DNA from: Hoplostethus atlanticus
Taxonomy: Eukaryota > Chordata > Actinopteri > Trachichthyiformes > Trachichthyidae
Direction: 5' to 3'
Assembly: GCA_034670405.1 (NCBI GenBank)
Contig: JAXDDX010000013.1
Coordinates: 5,420,001-5,484,000 of the forward strand
Length of the DNA stretch: 64,000 bases
The translations under genes were made by a program, and so were the position numbers. The notes under the pieces are model-generated. The model had not been told where the DNA came from and searched no databases. It saw only the letters and a program-made list of their open reading frames with translations. Positions 1-12,578 of the stretch are shown here, one piece after another. Every line of letters begins with the position of its first letter. Positions within the stretch are counted from its first letter, which is position 1.

Positions 1-2689
1 CCAAAAAAAGAGTAGCAATACCGGTTGGCTGAGGCTGGTTGTCTGTTTATCATGCTGAATGTGCTTGCACAGTCACGCCTGTCAGTTATTGATACTTTGG
101 CAATAGTTTCGGCCTTGATTGCCCTTGAGTGCATGTTGTTCAAGCTCGACAGCCATTGGAGGACGCTCTCTGTCCACATCACAAGCCTTCATCTTTATCA
201 GAAGGACACCTAACAGCAACAGACACATTTACAATTAGCCTGCAGAGCAGAGGTCAAGCGCTGCCGCTCGCAGATGAGATTAGAGCGAGTCTCTCTCAAT
301 CTGTCAGTCACACTGACGCTTCGAAGAACAAACACATACACACACACTTGCATGGAAAGTGATCACTATCGATGCATCTCAAAGCCTGTACTATGTGCAT
401 CGACACATCGGCTGTACAAGCTTATACAAGCGTACACATGCATGCCCATACATGCACACAGACACTGGCACAGATACAGACACACACATCTTCACTCCTA
501 TGCCGCAATCACTTCCAGTCACAATCAGTAGGAGAGAGGAAATAGTGTCTGGCTCTAAGATGTTTGCAGGATGCTGAAGGGCAATTTGGCTGAAATGACT
601 GAGTTAGAAATCCATTTGGGAGAGCACGAGCAATATGCCAACATTGCAGTGTAGGAAGGAGCGCCTCTTGGTGAAGGGGTGTAATGTCACGTAATGTAAC
701 ACGTCTCCTGGTGCGGGGGAAGAAAGAAAAGGTCCGGGATTAGACTTCCTCCGGTGTCGCCGTCCGCAGAAACAAGCGGCGGCGAGGTGCAACGGTGGAC
801 ACGTAGAACTCCCTAGCAGAGAAATCAAACAATGAAAGTGCAGTACAGCATTATCCCCCCCCCCATCCCCAGGCAGAGGGAAGCAGATGGTGATTGATGG
901 AGAAAGATATTGAATGTATCACACGGGCACTAGCATCAGATTACTCCTCGCTCTCATTCAACAACTACATCCTCTCAGTGTGCGGCGCTTCCCCCGTTCA
1001 TGTTTCAGCGAGTGTGAAAACTCAGCTTTGGACAGAACTGGCACTAGTAAGCATACTGTCTCTGAATTGCAGATATTTTAGGACGCATTCAAAATCAATC
1101 TGATGTTACCTTGTGCGTTTTCACTGTGTCAAGAACACCTTTGCAGCATTCCTTCGCGGCACCATAACTTGCTATGAAGTGCGATGTTATGGACGTGTCG
1201 CTTGTAAGCTATCGTACTTGCCAACCCTACCAATTATCCCCAACATGCTCACATATTTTGATCAAAATCTGCTCATTTACTGTATTTATGTACTATTATT
1301 GTACTATCGCTGCTGTTTCTGAAACAACAAAACACCAAAAGTGAATGCACCTTATTTTCATGGAATTTTCAAAGCCTGATTTAAGTTGCAAAGCTTTCTA
1401 CCCCAGCACGTTATTGCAAACTTGAATCAAAAAATGAAAGTACATGAATTGTTTTGGCTTTATGTGGTGTCATCTTGCCATCCATTTTGCCATCATTTTT
1501 TTTAACTGGTAATGTTTAAAACTGATGCTATTCATCAGATCTGCAAGGCTGGAGATTTAGGCTGCTGGCAAAATGAGCAACCTGGCAGGATGACCATGTT
1601 ACCAGGTTAAGATAACCAGAAATGAAACAAATACAAAATTACAACAAAGTCAACTCCTCCACTATGGGTCAGACCAAAGAAAACCAACTGTAAGGTGTGA
1701 TTATTACACCCTTACACCATATTACTAACGACGGGCTTGGTGCAGTGTGATCAGGGAGGCAAGTGGATCATGTGATGTGTTTTTTCACTCTCAACATGTT
1801 ACTGTAAGTTCCTGTCAGGCGCGGGGGTTAGAGTCCCAGGGCTGCCACTGTAGCAACGGCTGTTCGCTGCTGGAGGAAGCTGTTGACTCATGTTAGTTCA
1901 CATCTTCAGTGACCCAGACAAAGTGACTCTGTTTTGGAGGGAATACATAATTGCTCCTCCGCAGGTAAATACGTGGAGGCTGGCGGTCAGGGCTGGCGGC
2001 CGCTGCATTTGAAACGCTGCGTTTTTTTAAAAGTACATTGTATGGCGCCTTATCCCTCTATAAATATTTAAATTGGAAGGACTGGATTACCTGGGGCGTG
2101 AATACATTTTGGGAAACGCACTCTGAAAGCAGACTCAGTCCAGTTCTTTCTCCTCATTATTCTCCAAGCCTGTATTAGGCTAGTTAAAGCTGTAAAACTC
2201 AGAGGATCTTGTGTCATTTTCTACCCACTAGGTAAAAAAAAAAGTGTTTCTTGGCCAAAACTTATTTAATTAGTCGTTAGCATCCGTGTGATGTTTAAGA
2301 CTTATTTCGGTATCAACAGATGCTACATGCGGTGACTAACTTGTCGACACGTTATCAGGCACACGGCTGCATACTTGCGGCAAGACACTTAGTGAGACAT
2401 CACGATGGGAACATATTCAGACAGCCATTCAGGGTTCAGAGAGAGACAAACTGAAGACTTTTTAAGATGCTGCCTGGAATTGAATTTAAAAACAAAAGAA
2501 AGAAAACGCAATTGGAACAAAACAGCCGTTAAATGAGCCTATAAACAGGCAGAATAAGAAAAAGGACACCAGGACATTAATTGTTAAGGGACATGAATTC
2601 CAATTGTGTTTAGTAAAGCAGATACTCCATATTGTACTACTAACCCTGTCATGTACTGATCTAAGAGTGCAAATGGTGAAAGAAATAAT

Positions 2690-2755
2690 CTATTCATCCA
2701 TTCATTCATTTTCTTTACCTGGTTATTTCTATTCAGGGTCACGGGATAAGACTAG
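2690..2755 (+). repeat. fragment resembling a teleost 'catccattcattttct' repeat
   Basis: TTCATCCATTCATTCATTTT followed by a CTTTACCTGGTTATTT-type stretch and AGGGTCACGGG matches, in degenerate form, a widespread sequence found near 3' ends of fish non-LTR elements. Very short; identity by memory of the motif. Confidence 0.4.
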
Positions 2756-5280
2756 TAACTGGATTTAAGACATTTTCGTACCTTTTAAGGCCTTCAATTG
2801 AAACAATTTCTTTTAAGACTTTTTTTAAAGCCCTGACTCTGAACTAAATCCCACAGTAAACTGAGTTAAATGCCCACAAACATACTGCCCCCTGTTTCCC
2901 CGAGTCAATTCAATGTCAGGCAAGACAATGTGCATTTCCACCATAGCTCCACAGATAATTGATCCGGTGTGTAACGTGAACACTGCTCCAGCAAATCCAT
3001 ACCCAAGTGATCAGAGTTCCACCCGTGACCCAAAGGAGGTTGCCTCTTGTCAGACAACCTATCGACGGGCCCGTCTTTTCAGTGTAACACACACACGCGC
3101 CGCCATGGTATTTGACACTTTGTCCAATATCGCTCTTGAGGGGGGATGGAGGAAGGATAAAAGTCTTATTCTGGCCCTATACAAGCTCCCTTTCCTTCGT
3201 CTCCAGCAGGAGAGCCGACCGGTATGCAGCAGCGATTTCCACTTGGCTGGCTGCGTGGCGACTCCAGCCTCTTGTTTTATTAAAAACCGACATGGTGGTG
3301 GGGGGACACGTCACTTAAAGCACATCATCACTGGCAGGGCTGAGAAAATAAAGAGACGCTTGGTTAATTAGTTCTGCGACAATGCACTGGAGCGCTGTCA
3401 CTTTTCCAAGGTGGCATTGTTGCGCGGGGAAATGCGTGTGTGACGTTTATTTTGAGCTGCGGAGAATCGTGGGCGTCAGCGGGCTCGAAAGCCCCTTCAA
3501 AGGTTGCGTGAAATATGCTTGCTCATCCTCGGCCGCAGCGCAGCGGGGCCGAATATGTGAAGGTGACTTCACATCACACAATATTTCTTCAACTTCATAA
3601 TAGTTCCTTTTAAGTTTGTTTTGTCAGATTAAATAGTACACCTGTATGTATACTGTATTTAATGAGTGCACACAAATCAAACAGGAATTGCATTCAAGAT
3701 GCTTTGGCTCGGAAAGACAGATCGGAGGAAAGGTCCTGGAAGTCTTAAACTCAAGCTAAAACGAACAAAAGCTTTAAATCTGCTGTCTGACAGACGTCAA
3801 GGGGCCAAATTAAACTGCCAGCGTTGGATTTGTCGGCGTGTGGATGCCTTGTCTAGGGAACAAAGTGCCGACGGGGAACCCGGGGAGTTTAGATTCTTAA
3901 AAGCCACAGTATCTTTGGTCCCCTGCGTGATGAAAGTGCAGGAACGACTCACGTAAACACTTTAGATTTTTTTCTTCTTTTTTTGGGGAAGATCAGAAAT
4001 GTGCTTGAGTGCTTCTTGTACTTTTACACCAACGGGAGGAAAATGGTTGTTTTCTGCTCAGAAGCTGTTGGACTTGAGTGAACTCTGACGGCTTGGCAAG
4101 ACACAGCCCTTATTCCACAACCCCCCCCCCCCCTCCACACACACACACAATTGTTAAATTCAAGTACATGAATTCAGTCCAGCAGCAATATTGATTGGTT
4201 GAATGATGAGTGTTGATGTAAGGAAGCACCTATTACCTACAGTCCGTCCTTCACAGATCTGAATTCTGAATATTTCCCTTCGGTTCGTTTGAGAAAGGAG
4301 ACTTTTAAAACCCTATGAGCCTCGAACGGGTTTAAACTATACTATAGGTTGTCTCCGGTAGTAACGCAGTGACTGATGTGAGCAGAGAGCGTGGGCCTGT
4401 CGAGTTCAAACGAGCGCCGGCCAGATAATAGAGGCCCATCGCCCAGATTGCCGCGATGAGCCTCTCGCCGGGGTCTTAAACTTTATTGGCCCATTTGAAA
4501 TCCCTCCAGCAACCCTCAAAGGCTTCCTCGGGCATCGGGAAAATCCATACCGAGCTGCGTGTCCCTACGGCGCAAGAGTGATCGCTACCCGTCACCTCTA
4601 TTTACACTGGAGCGGCACCGCGAGGCGGAAAACGTATCGAGTCGGGGTTAAACGTCAAATGCTGCACAGTGGATGAAGCCCTAGTGTAATGGGATATGCT
4701 TTGTGGGAGCCTTGAGGCAAGCCATCAGCGAGGAACATGGATTACACATGGTCATCATTGATTAATCAATGCTGCATCATGATGCCAGTGGCTGATGGTA
4801 GTAAGGTTACAATAGTAATGGATTTTACTATTTCCTAAAAGTATGGAGGTGAGGGGGGTGTTGTTTTATTACTGGCTACATGTGTTATTCTGGTTAAAGG
4901 GGAAAAAAAAACCTTTGATGCGCTTTACACTCTTAGATATCAATTTGTTATGCTCAGTGCATTCCAGTTGATTTGTGGTGAACTGTTGCATTCACGTCTA
5001 CTTCTGCTTCATTTAGTCGCCATTCTCCCACAATGCCTTTCAACAACCCACGGAAGAAGGGGCGTGAACTGTCAGCTGTGTGTTATACGTGTAGGCGGGG
5101 AGAGAGAGCAGTAGCGATAGCAGAGCAAGAAAAAGTGAGAGTCAAAACAACATGTCTTGTGGCAAAAAGAAGAGGATGTTTTATTTCACACGCCGCCGAC
5201 AACGGATCCGCAAAGATGCAAGCGGCGTTACATGATGGACTAGTGAGGATGCCGCAGGTGGAGAAATTGGTATCTCTGCC

Positions 5281-5589
5281 TCGTCTATGATGCAGTCCTC
5301 TTTGTACGACTGTTTGTGTGAAATGGTGGGTCTAGAAAGAAGTCCTCGCTCTTTGATTCTGAGGGACTGACACCAAAGTTTACTGTTGGTGTTTTTGATT
5401 TTCTGCTATCAAACTCCATTGTAGCTGCGCTGGCGGCATCTAGACATGACGTCACATTGTCTACGTTTGGCCAATTATCCACAGGAATAAGAAAAATACA
5501 CCACCAAACATCAAAACGGACCCAGAATGCAAGGTCCATTGCCAAAAGCCGATTTTGTAACAGTGTTTTTGGGTGGAGTTTTCCTTTAA
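5281..5589 (-). mobile_element. TTAA-flanked MITE family, copy 1 (truncated)
   Basis: Read on the minus strand it begins TTAAAGGAAAACTCCACCC at 5589 and contains the shared block TTTGGTGGTGTATTTTTC and a later block matching the copies at 31512 and 59737 (GTGTCAGTCCCTCA ... AAAGAGCGAGGACTTC). The 3' half is missing. Membership rests on direct similarity to four other copies in this window. Confidence 0.75.
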
Positions 5590-5876
5590 GCTGTTTACAT
5601 GAACATTGACATGCCTCTTTGAATGTAGGTTCAAAGGTTACTTCATGCAAGGGAAATATAAGAATACCAAACCAGTACCTAGTTGGGATGGATGAAAATG
5701 TCCACTGTACCTCCTGCTATCAGCTTTGGCATCATGATTTCATCAAATATTATTCTCTCTCACTCTGAGCCCTGCTGTGTTGACTGCAGCACAGATAAAG
5801 AGAGGGTCGTGAATAGGTAATTACCATTGTCAGCAGTTGTAGTCTCTTGTTTGCTTGCCTGTGTGTATGGCACAGT

Positions 5877-5882
<6 letters not shown>

Positions 5883-5919
<37 letters not shown>

Positions 5920-5933
5920 GTGGGGGGGGGGGG
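5883..5933 (+). repeat. (GT)n microsatellite followed by G run
   Basis: About 17 GT units, then an interrupted run of G. Open frames across it (poly Cys-Val) are artefacts. Confidence 0.97.
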
Positions 5934-6306
5934 TGCACATGCATGGCTACAGCACAGAACTCGTTCACTGTGTTTGTGCAGTTCAAATCTCCCAGGACTC
6001 CGATAATGCAATTTTCAGTAACCCACGCAGCCTTGCCAGAGATAATTAGAGCGGACATGCAGTAATAGTGTCAAAAAGGAAGCATCTCTTTATCTGCCAG
6101 CCAGCAAATTACAGTCTCTTGGTGCGAGCGGATTCCAGCCACCACTCTCAAGGTGAATCCTTCTGTCCCCGGTGTCTCTGCAGACACATAAACAAATTAA
6201 TGAAAAGAAAAAGGCAAGCAGGGACAGAAAAAAAAAGCGAGGGGGATGATTTCTTAAAGGAACCATTCATCCCAAAAAGTAAATTCTGTCATTATCTACC
6301 CCCCCG

Positions 6307-6307
<1 letters not shown>

Positions 6308-6362
<55 letters not shown>
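6308..6362 (+). repeat. (CA)n microsatellite
   Basis: About 27 CA units with a preceding C-rich stretch; 'His-Thr' open frames are artefacts. Confidence 0.97.
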
Positions 6363-6363
<1 letters not shown>

Positions 6364-6638
6364 ATGTCAGTGGAAACGCCAGGGAAGTTCATACAACCAC
6401 CAAACAAATAAGTTAGCTACTGCAGTTCCATCTCAGCCTCATAACAAATAAATGAAGGGCCTGGTTGGTCAGAGTACCAAATACAATTTCTCTATACAGC
6501 TTGTGCAGCATAATGTTTTGTTGCCAAACGATTGCACTGTGGGTCCAGAAGGCCTAGGTTGTATTCACTATGTACCGTTAGGTAGAGGAAATGGTAACTT
6601 CTTGTATAAAACATCACCCAAGCCCACCTGCTCACCCT

Positions 6639-6820
6639 GTTCACCTAGCTAACCTAGCTCACCTAGCTAACCTAGCTCACCTAGCTTACTTTGTTCACTT
6701 AGCTAACCTAGCTCACCTAGCTAACGTAGCTCACCTAGCTTACTTTGTTCACTTAGCTAACCTAGCTCACCTAGTTTAGTTTGTTCACCTAGCTAATGTA
6801 GCTCACCTAGCTTAGTTTGT
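6639..6820 (+). repeat. minisatellite of 9-bp ACCTAGCTM units with higher-order period
   Basis: Tandem units alternate ACCTAGCTA and ACCTAGCTC, interrupted by TTACTTTGTTC at intervals. The TTGTTC marker recurs at 6691, 6745 and 6781, that is 54 and 36 bp apart, both multiples of the 9/18-bp unit. The repeat is in frame with itself (9 = 3 codons), which explains the HLANLA-type open frame; it is not a gene. Confidence 0.9.
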
Positions 6821-6910
6821 GCTTAGTCTGTGCTTCTGGGAGGAGGCTCATATTCACATTCACACTCTGGGAATAGAATAAAATAGAATAGACAAGGCTA
6901 TTTTCTAAAT

Positions 6911-6933
6911 CCCCCCCCCCCCCCCCCCCCCCC
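6911..6933 (+). repeat. poly-C run (23)
   Basis: Uninterrupted C homopolymer; length is unreliable in most sequencing. Confidence 0.95.
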
Positions 6934-7398
6934 TCATAATTGTTCAATAGTTCTGCAGCTCAGATTGTGTCCACTAATTCAGATGAAACATTTCATCTAG
7001 AAATCCCACACACATCACCAGGGCTCGGGACTGTCAAAGGGATCTATAATTATACATTGAATAGCTCCCATGACTGATTATTTAATACGTTTGAAGAACA
7101 CATCATTTCTCTGACAGCCATTATATATCAGAGATGTAAGTAATAGAAATGAATGTTGCATTTGCTCCTACAGCAGTGAAACAATGGGTTTCATCCAACA
7201 ACAGATTGGTGTGCTATTGTCCTATGAAAGAATAGCCATTTGCCAATGTCTGCTTATTCAATTGATGACTGCAGAAATAACCTCTCCAGTTTAATCATGC
7301 CACCATTTAACAATGTTATCTGAACAAAATTCCATTCAATGTGGCTTTGGGATGTCATCAGCGTGGATGTATGTAATGTGTAATGGACCTGTGAGTAA

Positions 7399-7767
<369 letters not shown>

Positions 7768-8039
7768 TAGTCAAATGTTCTGCTCTATCTTATAATCACA
7801 TTTCATTGATTATATTGATTCCCGCCCCCTTGAGCTTCCAATGCCTGCCGTTTAGTCATAGCCAAGAGCATAGGGAATAAAAAAACAGTCAAATTTCATT
7901 GTTCTTGAATTTACTCATGAGTTCATTTGATGAGTTGTTTATTCTTCTCAGGGAGTCTGGCGTATCTTTTCATTTCTCCCATTCTCTTGAGTCTGACTAA
8001 AAGTAGAAACTCATTTAAGGTGATGCTCATATCCATAGT

Positions 8040-8310
8040 GACTTACAGTGAGTCAGCAGGTAGGAGGGGGTGAATGTGTTGCGCAAGGACACATTGACAG
8101 GGCATATGGCTGTTGCAGAAATCAAACCCACGACCTTTTCTATATGGTACAGCGGAGAAACTGCACTTGGATGCGTCAGAGCTTCGTCTCCGCGGTACCG
8201 TTTGCATGCTACATTCGATCAGCATGGGTGTGAGAGCGCTGACAGTGGATCCGAGGGGGAGTCTATCTACTTTTAGGATACCTGCCATCCACTGAGCCAT
8301 TTCTCTGAGT
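8040..8310 (-). mobile_element. tRNA-derived SINE-like fragment
   Basis: On the minus strand, AAATGGCTCAGTGGATGGC near 8308 resembles an A box and GGTCGTGGGTTTGATTTC near 8140 resembles a B box. These are followed by GTGTCCTTGCGCAACACATT, a motif common downstream of tRNA-like heads in fish SINEs. Degraded, so family not named. Confidence 0.5.
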
Positions 8311-11300
8311 GTGTCGTAGCTCTCCCCGCTGCCTGGCCACTGACCCAAGTGGAAACACACTGTGACCTCAAACTGTCACTGCCCCAGTCTGCTGAGTCCT
8401 TCGCTGTCAGGTGACGGGAGTGGGAAAAGCTCCTCTCCGTCCCCCAACTTTCTAGGACCGCGATTCTGTCCGTTTCCTCCTATCTTCTTCCTACCAGAAA
8501 TAGTCTTCCTGCAGAGCCTGGGAATGGCTTAGAGAGAGAAAAAAAGTATATAATTCAAGGCCACGATGTACTACATCAAGGGCACTAGATGGTATCGTAC
8601 GCACACATTCCCTCGTTTTGGTTTGTTTGTGCCCTCACTTTCACCATTTTGCGTGCACAGTTTCCGTAAGCCGTGCAAACAAATCAATTAACATGAATTG
8701 GGTGGACGTGTGTGTTCGATTCAGCTTATGCAGCCAGTTTCAACTTGATTTCACCTACTTGCCACAGTAAGTTGAATTTATTTAGTGAATTAGTCTGATA
8801 TTTTGTTGAATAACGATTTGTTTATTTACATCATCTTTTGATAAAGTATAAAGACTCTCTAAAGATTCTTAGTCAAGTGTTTACTTAGGAGATTTCAAGG
8901 TATCATGTCTATATATTAACATATTACATGCACACATTTTATATCTATTCATACACTAATGCCACTTTTTTTCCTACACTACTTTCATACTTTCCCTCTG
9001 TCTCACTCACTGTACTACTGTATATCTACACCACAGTGAAACAGGCAGGCCTGTGCAAAAATCACACGCAGCACTAAGGATGTGTAATGTATGCTTTCTG
9101 CAGTCGGAAGCATCTCTGTGATAGCTTACACTACTTTTGCTGCACCCAATCTATATTATGGTAAATGTATTTGGTAAATGTATTAGGTAGATTTGCATCT
9201 GTCTGTTTGATGGTTTATGACATTACATTCAGCATATTCAGCTCTAAAAATATGCAGTTCCCACCAGGAGATCATCGGCCCAAATAATCCCCCGTGGATA
9301 GGCTTTTTAGTTCCAGCCAAGGACAAAAGACATCACATTTATTGGGCTAAATAAGAGAGCTGCTGCTGTGCATGCAATTGCTTTGAAAATGGTCGATCTC
9401 AGTGCTGCCTTCTGCTAGTTCGGTGAGGCGCATATGCATAGGAAATGGGAGGGTGGCTCGTGATGGAGAATGTGTTTAATCTTCAGTATGTTGGTTAGCT
9501 CAGGAAAACAGATAGCTCATATTTATTGCAGGAAGGTCACCCTTTCCCCAGTCGGAAATGTTTAATGTTCTTATTACTGGCCCTATCCACACACCATCTC
9601 AGCGTGAGATAACAATACCGTTCTGACCGATGGCCTGTCACTCCAATCTGGACATGAAAACAAAAAAAATAGAAATAGCAAAAAGGGAAAATAAACAAAG
9701 CCCTCTGGGCTAAGCGAGCATCTCCGCTCCCTGCAAATCAGTAGGGGGCCAATGGGTGCCAGATTAAACGAAGGTACTGAATGACCCACTAATAATAAAT
9801 TACAAGCCTTCCACTGAGGGTGGTCCTGGGGGGTAGTAAGTATAATGAGCCCTGGGAGTGGAAGACCAGCTACTGCTGTCATAGGCTGAGTAACCTCACT
9901 TTAACTCAACCAACCTTTTTAGGATGTTTGTTAAATAGTTAAATAGTAATTTAATAGCGCTGTTCAACTTCAGAGATGTCCAGGACCAAATCCACCCACA
10001 CTGCCACTGGCCTTGTATGGATTAAGTTAAAATGACAACCTAGTCTTGACTTTCATGAAGTGTGTGAAATTGAGCTCAGGCAGCCCTGACAATTTCTCCC
10101 ATTCCCCATTATACAGATTTGAGGAAACTGCGGGGTGACATTGGCGCCGCTTCAAAGACTTAGAGATGAACATGATACTCATTTGTTTCTGTCAGTCAAA
10201 AAAAAAGGCTCAGCGACTTGCAACAGCAGCCACACAGTCAGGAACGAAAACCCCTTTTTCTATTACTGCTGAACATCAAAGCAACAGTTGAGGGTACACA
10301 ATATCCCCTCTCTCACTCCCATCCTCTGTCACAGCTGCAGACAGCAGGGGAAGTTCATGTATTTGTACATTTTTTTGACGTTGGCTTTTAGGGAGGACAG
10401 GATGGAGGGAGTTTTTTTTTTTTTTTTAATACTGCAGCTTAGGGATTTTGCAACTTCAAAAGGAACCATATGTTGAGAGCTTGGGAAAAGCTGCCAATGA
10501 ATGACAGCATATAATCCAAGGTACCCGTTAAAGGCTGTGGGCAAGGCTAATTGTTCACAGGGAAGGCACTGCCACTGAATCGCATCACACTGATGTTGCT
10601 GTAGTTCACAGACTGTGCAGCAAGCAGGCGTGTACGTAGATGACAGGGATTTAACTCACGACGGAGCACTGATTCATTGCTATTTAAGAGCTTTGTAGGG
10701 TCGCCACTTTCATCCTGTTAAACTGATAAGACAGACCCCGCCCCCCCTCCATCTCTTTTACACACAAACAAGCCAAAGAAACAAACAGACTTTGATTGGT
10801 ATTGTGCAAGCTGTCTATGTGTAGTGCTTACTGTCAAGTGTTTAGGCTACACGGCTTAAAGAATCCCTCCCTTCTTAGCATTTTGCATTAGCAGCAGGCT
10901 TGTAAATCTGGCCGCCAGTCGGGAGGTTACCACTGCTGCCTCACATACAGTGTTGCGAGCGAGCGAACAGCAAAATGGCACAAAGAGGTAAAAAGCAGCC
11001 AGCGGTTTTAATGAAGCTGTCAACATTGACGATGTGGGTCTGCGAACGCAGCGAGCCGAGTGCTACACATCTGAATCCAGTTGATTACACAAGATTATAC
11101 CATTAATAAACCTGTAGGCTAGCTACTGTTGGGTCAAGTTGTTAGTAGGATAACTTGCAGGTAGACATATGCCACCGGTTGTACTGTAAATTAAGAATTG
11201 GTACAGTTGGCAGTTTTCATTTTCATGAAAAAACAATAGTAAAAAGACACAGGAAAAGAGTGCAAAATAAACTCCCACACTGAATGCCGATTGATTCCTG

Positions 11301-12366
11301 AGCTGCTCTGATCACGTCAAGACATTTCCAAAGCGATGTTGTCAGTCGCTTGCAGCGCCTCAGGAACCAGCATACCTGTGACAGGAGGGAGGGAGGAGAG
11401 GCGGCGATGTCGAGACGTCACCGGTACACCTATTTTTTCCTCACATTTGTCTCACATTTTCACCAAAGGCAACGACACTGAGCATGGCTGGTCACCTTCA
11501 CCGGCCACAGCCACATGTCACACTTGATAGGAAGTAGAGCCGCTACTCAGGCACACCGCCACTCTGCTGAGCACTGAAGCCCTGACATCGCCCGTGGGAC
11601 CTGAGGGTGGAAATCTTTTGTGCAAACAGCAATCACATATATTATTCATACGAGAGTGTCGATAAGAGGGCGGGGGGGCGATTTTGAGTTGCTAATGGAA
11701 TTTCGTGAAATGAGCACAAACTCTGACATGCAGATTACATGTTGTAGGCTAGAATAATGTGAAGATTACGTTCCTCCGCCACGAAAGGATTATGTGGCAA
11801 TAGCGCAAATTGGACACGCCATTTTCATGTTTTTGACACGTGAAAAGCTTAAGTTTAAGCAAATAAAACAACTTTGGTGAAGGTTTAGCAGTAGTGTAGC
11901 CAGAAGATCTTTGGTGGGTGAGCCTACATAGAATGGGCGGGACCAAACTTTTTGTTGAAGCAAACTTTTTCACCATTTGTCCAGTCTCAAATGGGTAGGC
12001 CACTGCCATCCAATTTGCACTGTGGTTCAATGGTGACCCCATGCCTACGCGCTTAACGTTTGGGCTCTCATGACCAATCAAATTGCCTCTTTTCCATCCC
12101 TTCAAACTGTAGTGTGCTCGCCGCCATGGCGCTTTTACAGTGTGGTGATGGAACAGTTCCTCTCCCAAGAGGCAAACTGATGTGGGAGGTACAGAATTGG
12201 CATGAGCCAATATACGGCCTACTTAACCAATCACAAAGCCTTTTATGAAGAAAAACCTTTTTGGGAGATATTGAAATTCTCCTCATTGTTGTTCTCGGTG
12301 CGTTATGGCACCTAGTGACTGTTAAAGTTGGGTGATAATCATTCACACCACAGCCTCACGTGTATA

Positions 12367-12578
12367 TACAGCTCTGGAAAAAATTAAGAGACCACTCCAA
12401 ATGATCAGTTTCTCTGGTTTTACTATTTATAGGTATGTGTTTGAGTAAAATGAACACTTTTGTTTTATTCTATAAACTACTGACATGAGTTGTGCCTGTG
12501 TTGGAATTCAACAGACACTGGAATGGAATGGCTGCCATACATGTAGAGATGCTGCTCTTAATTTTTTCCAGAGCTGTA
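12367..12578 (+). mobile_element. Tc1/mariner-type MITE with 27-bp terminal inverted repeats
   Basis: Left end TACAGCTCTGGAAAAAATTA is mirrored by the right end TTAATTTTTTCCAGAGCTGT, with TA at both outer edges as expected for the TA target duplication of Tc1/mariner elements. Only 212 bp, no transposase, so non-autonomous. The near-perfect arms suggest a fairly recent or well-preserved insertion. Confidence 0.88.

Noticed and set aside
2913..3371. 152-residue plus-strand frame
   Set aside because: No recognisable domain or codon bias; sits in intron 1 without supporting signals.
5033..5290. 85-residue basic frame (MPFNNPRKKGREL...)
   Set aside because: No recognised domain, no promoter or splice support, and it runs directly into a MITE; treated as chance.
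11749..12210. 153-residue minus-strand frame
   Set aside because: No family resemblance, overlapping frames on the other strand of similar length, and no splice context.
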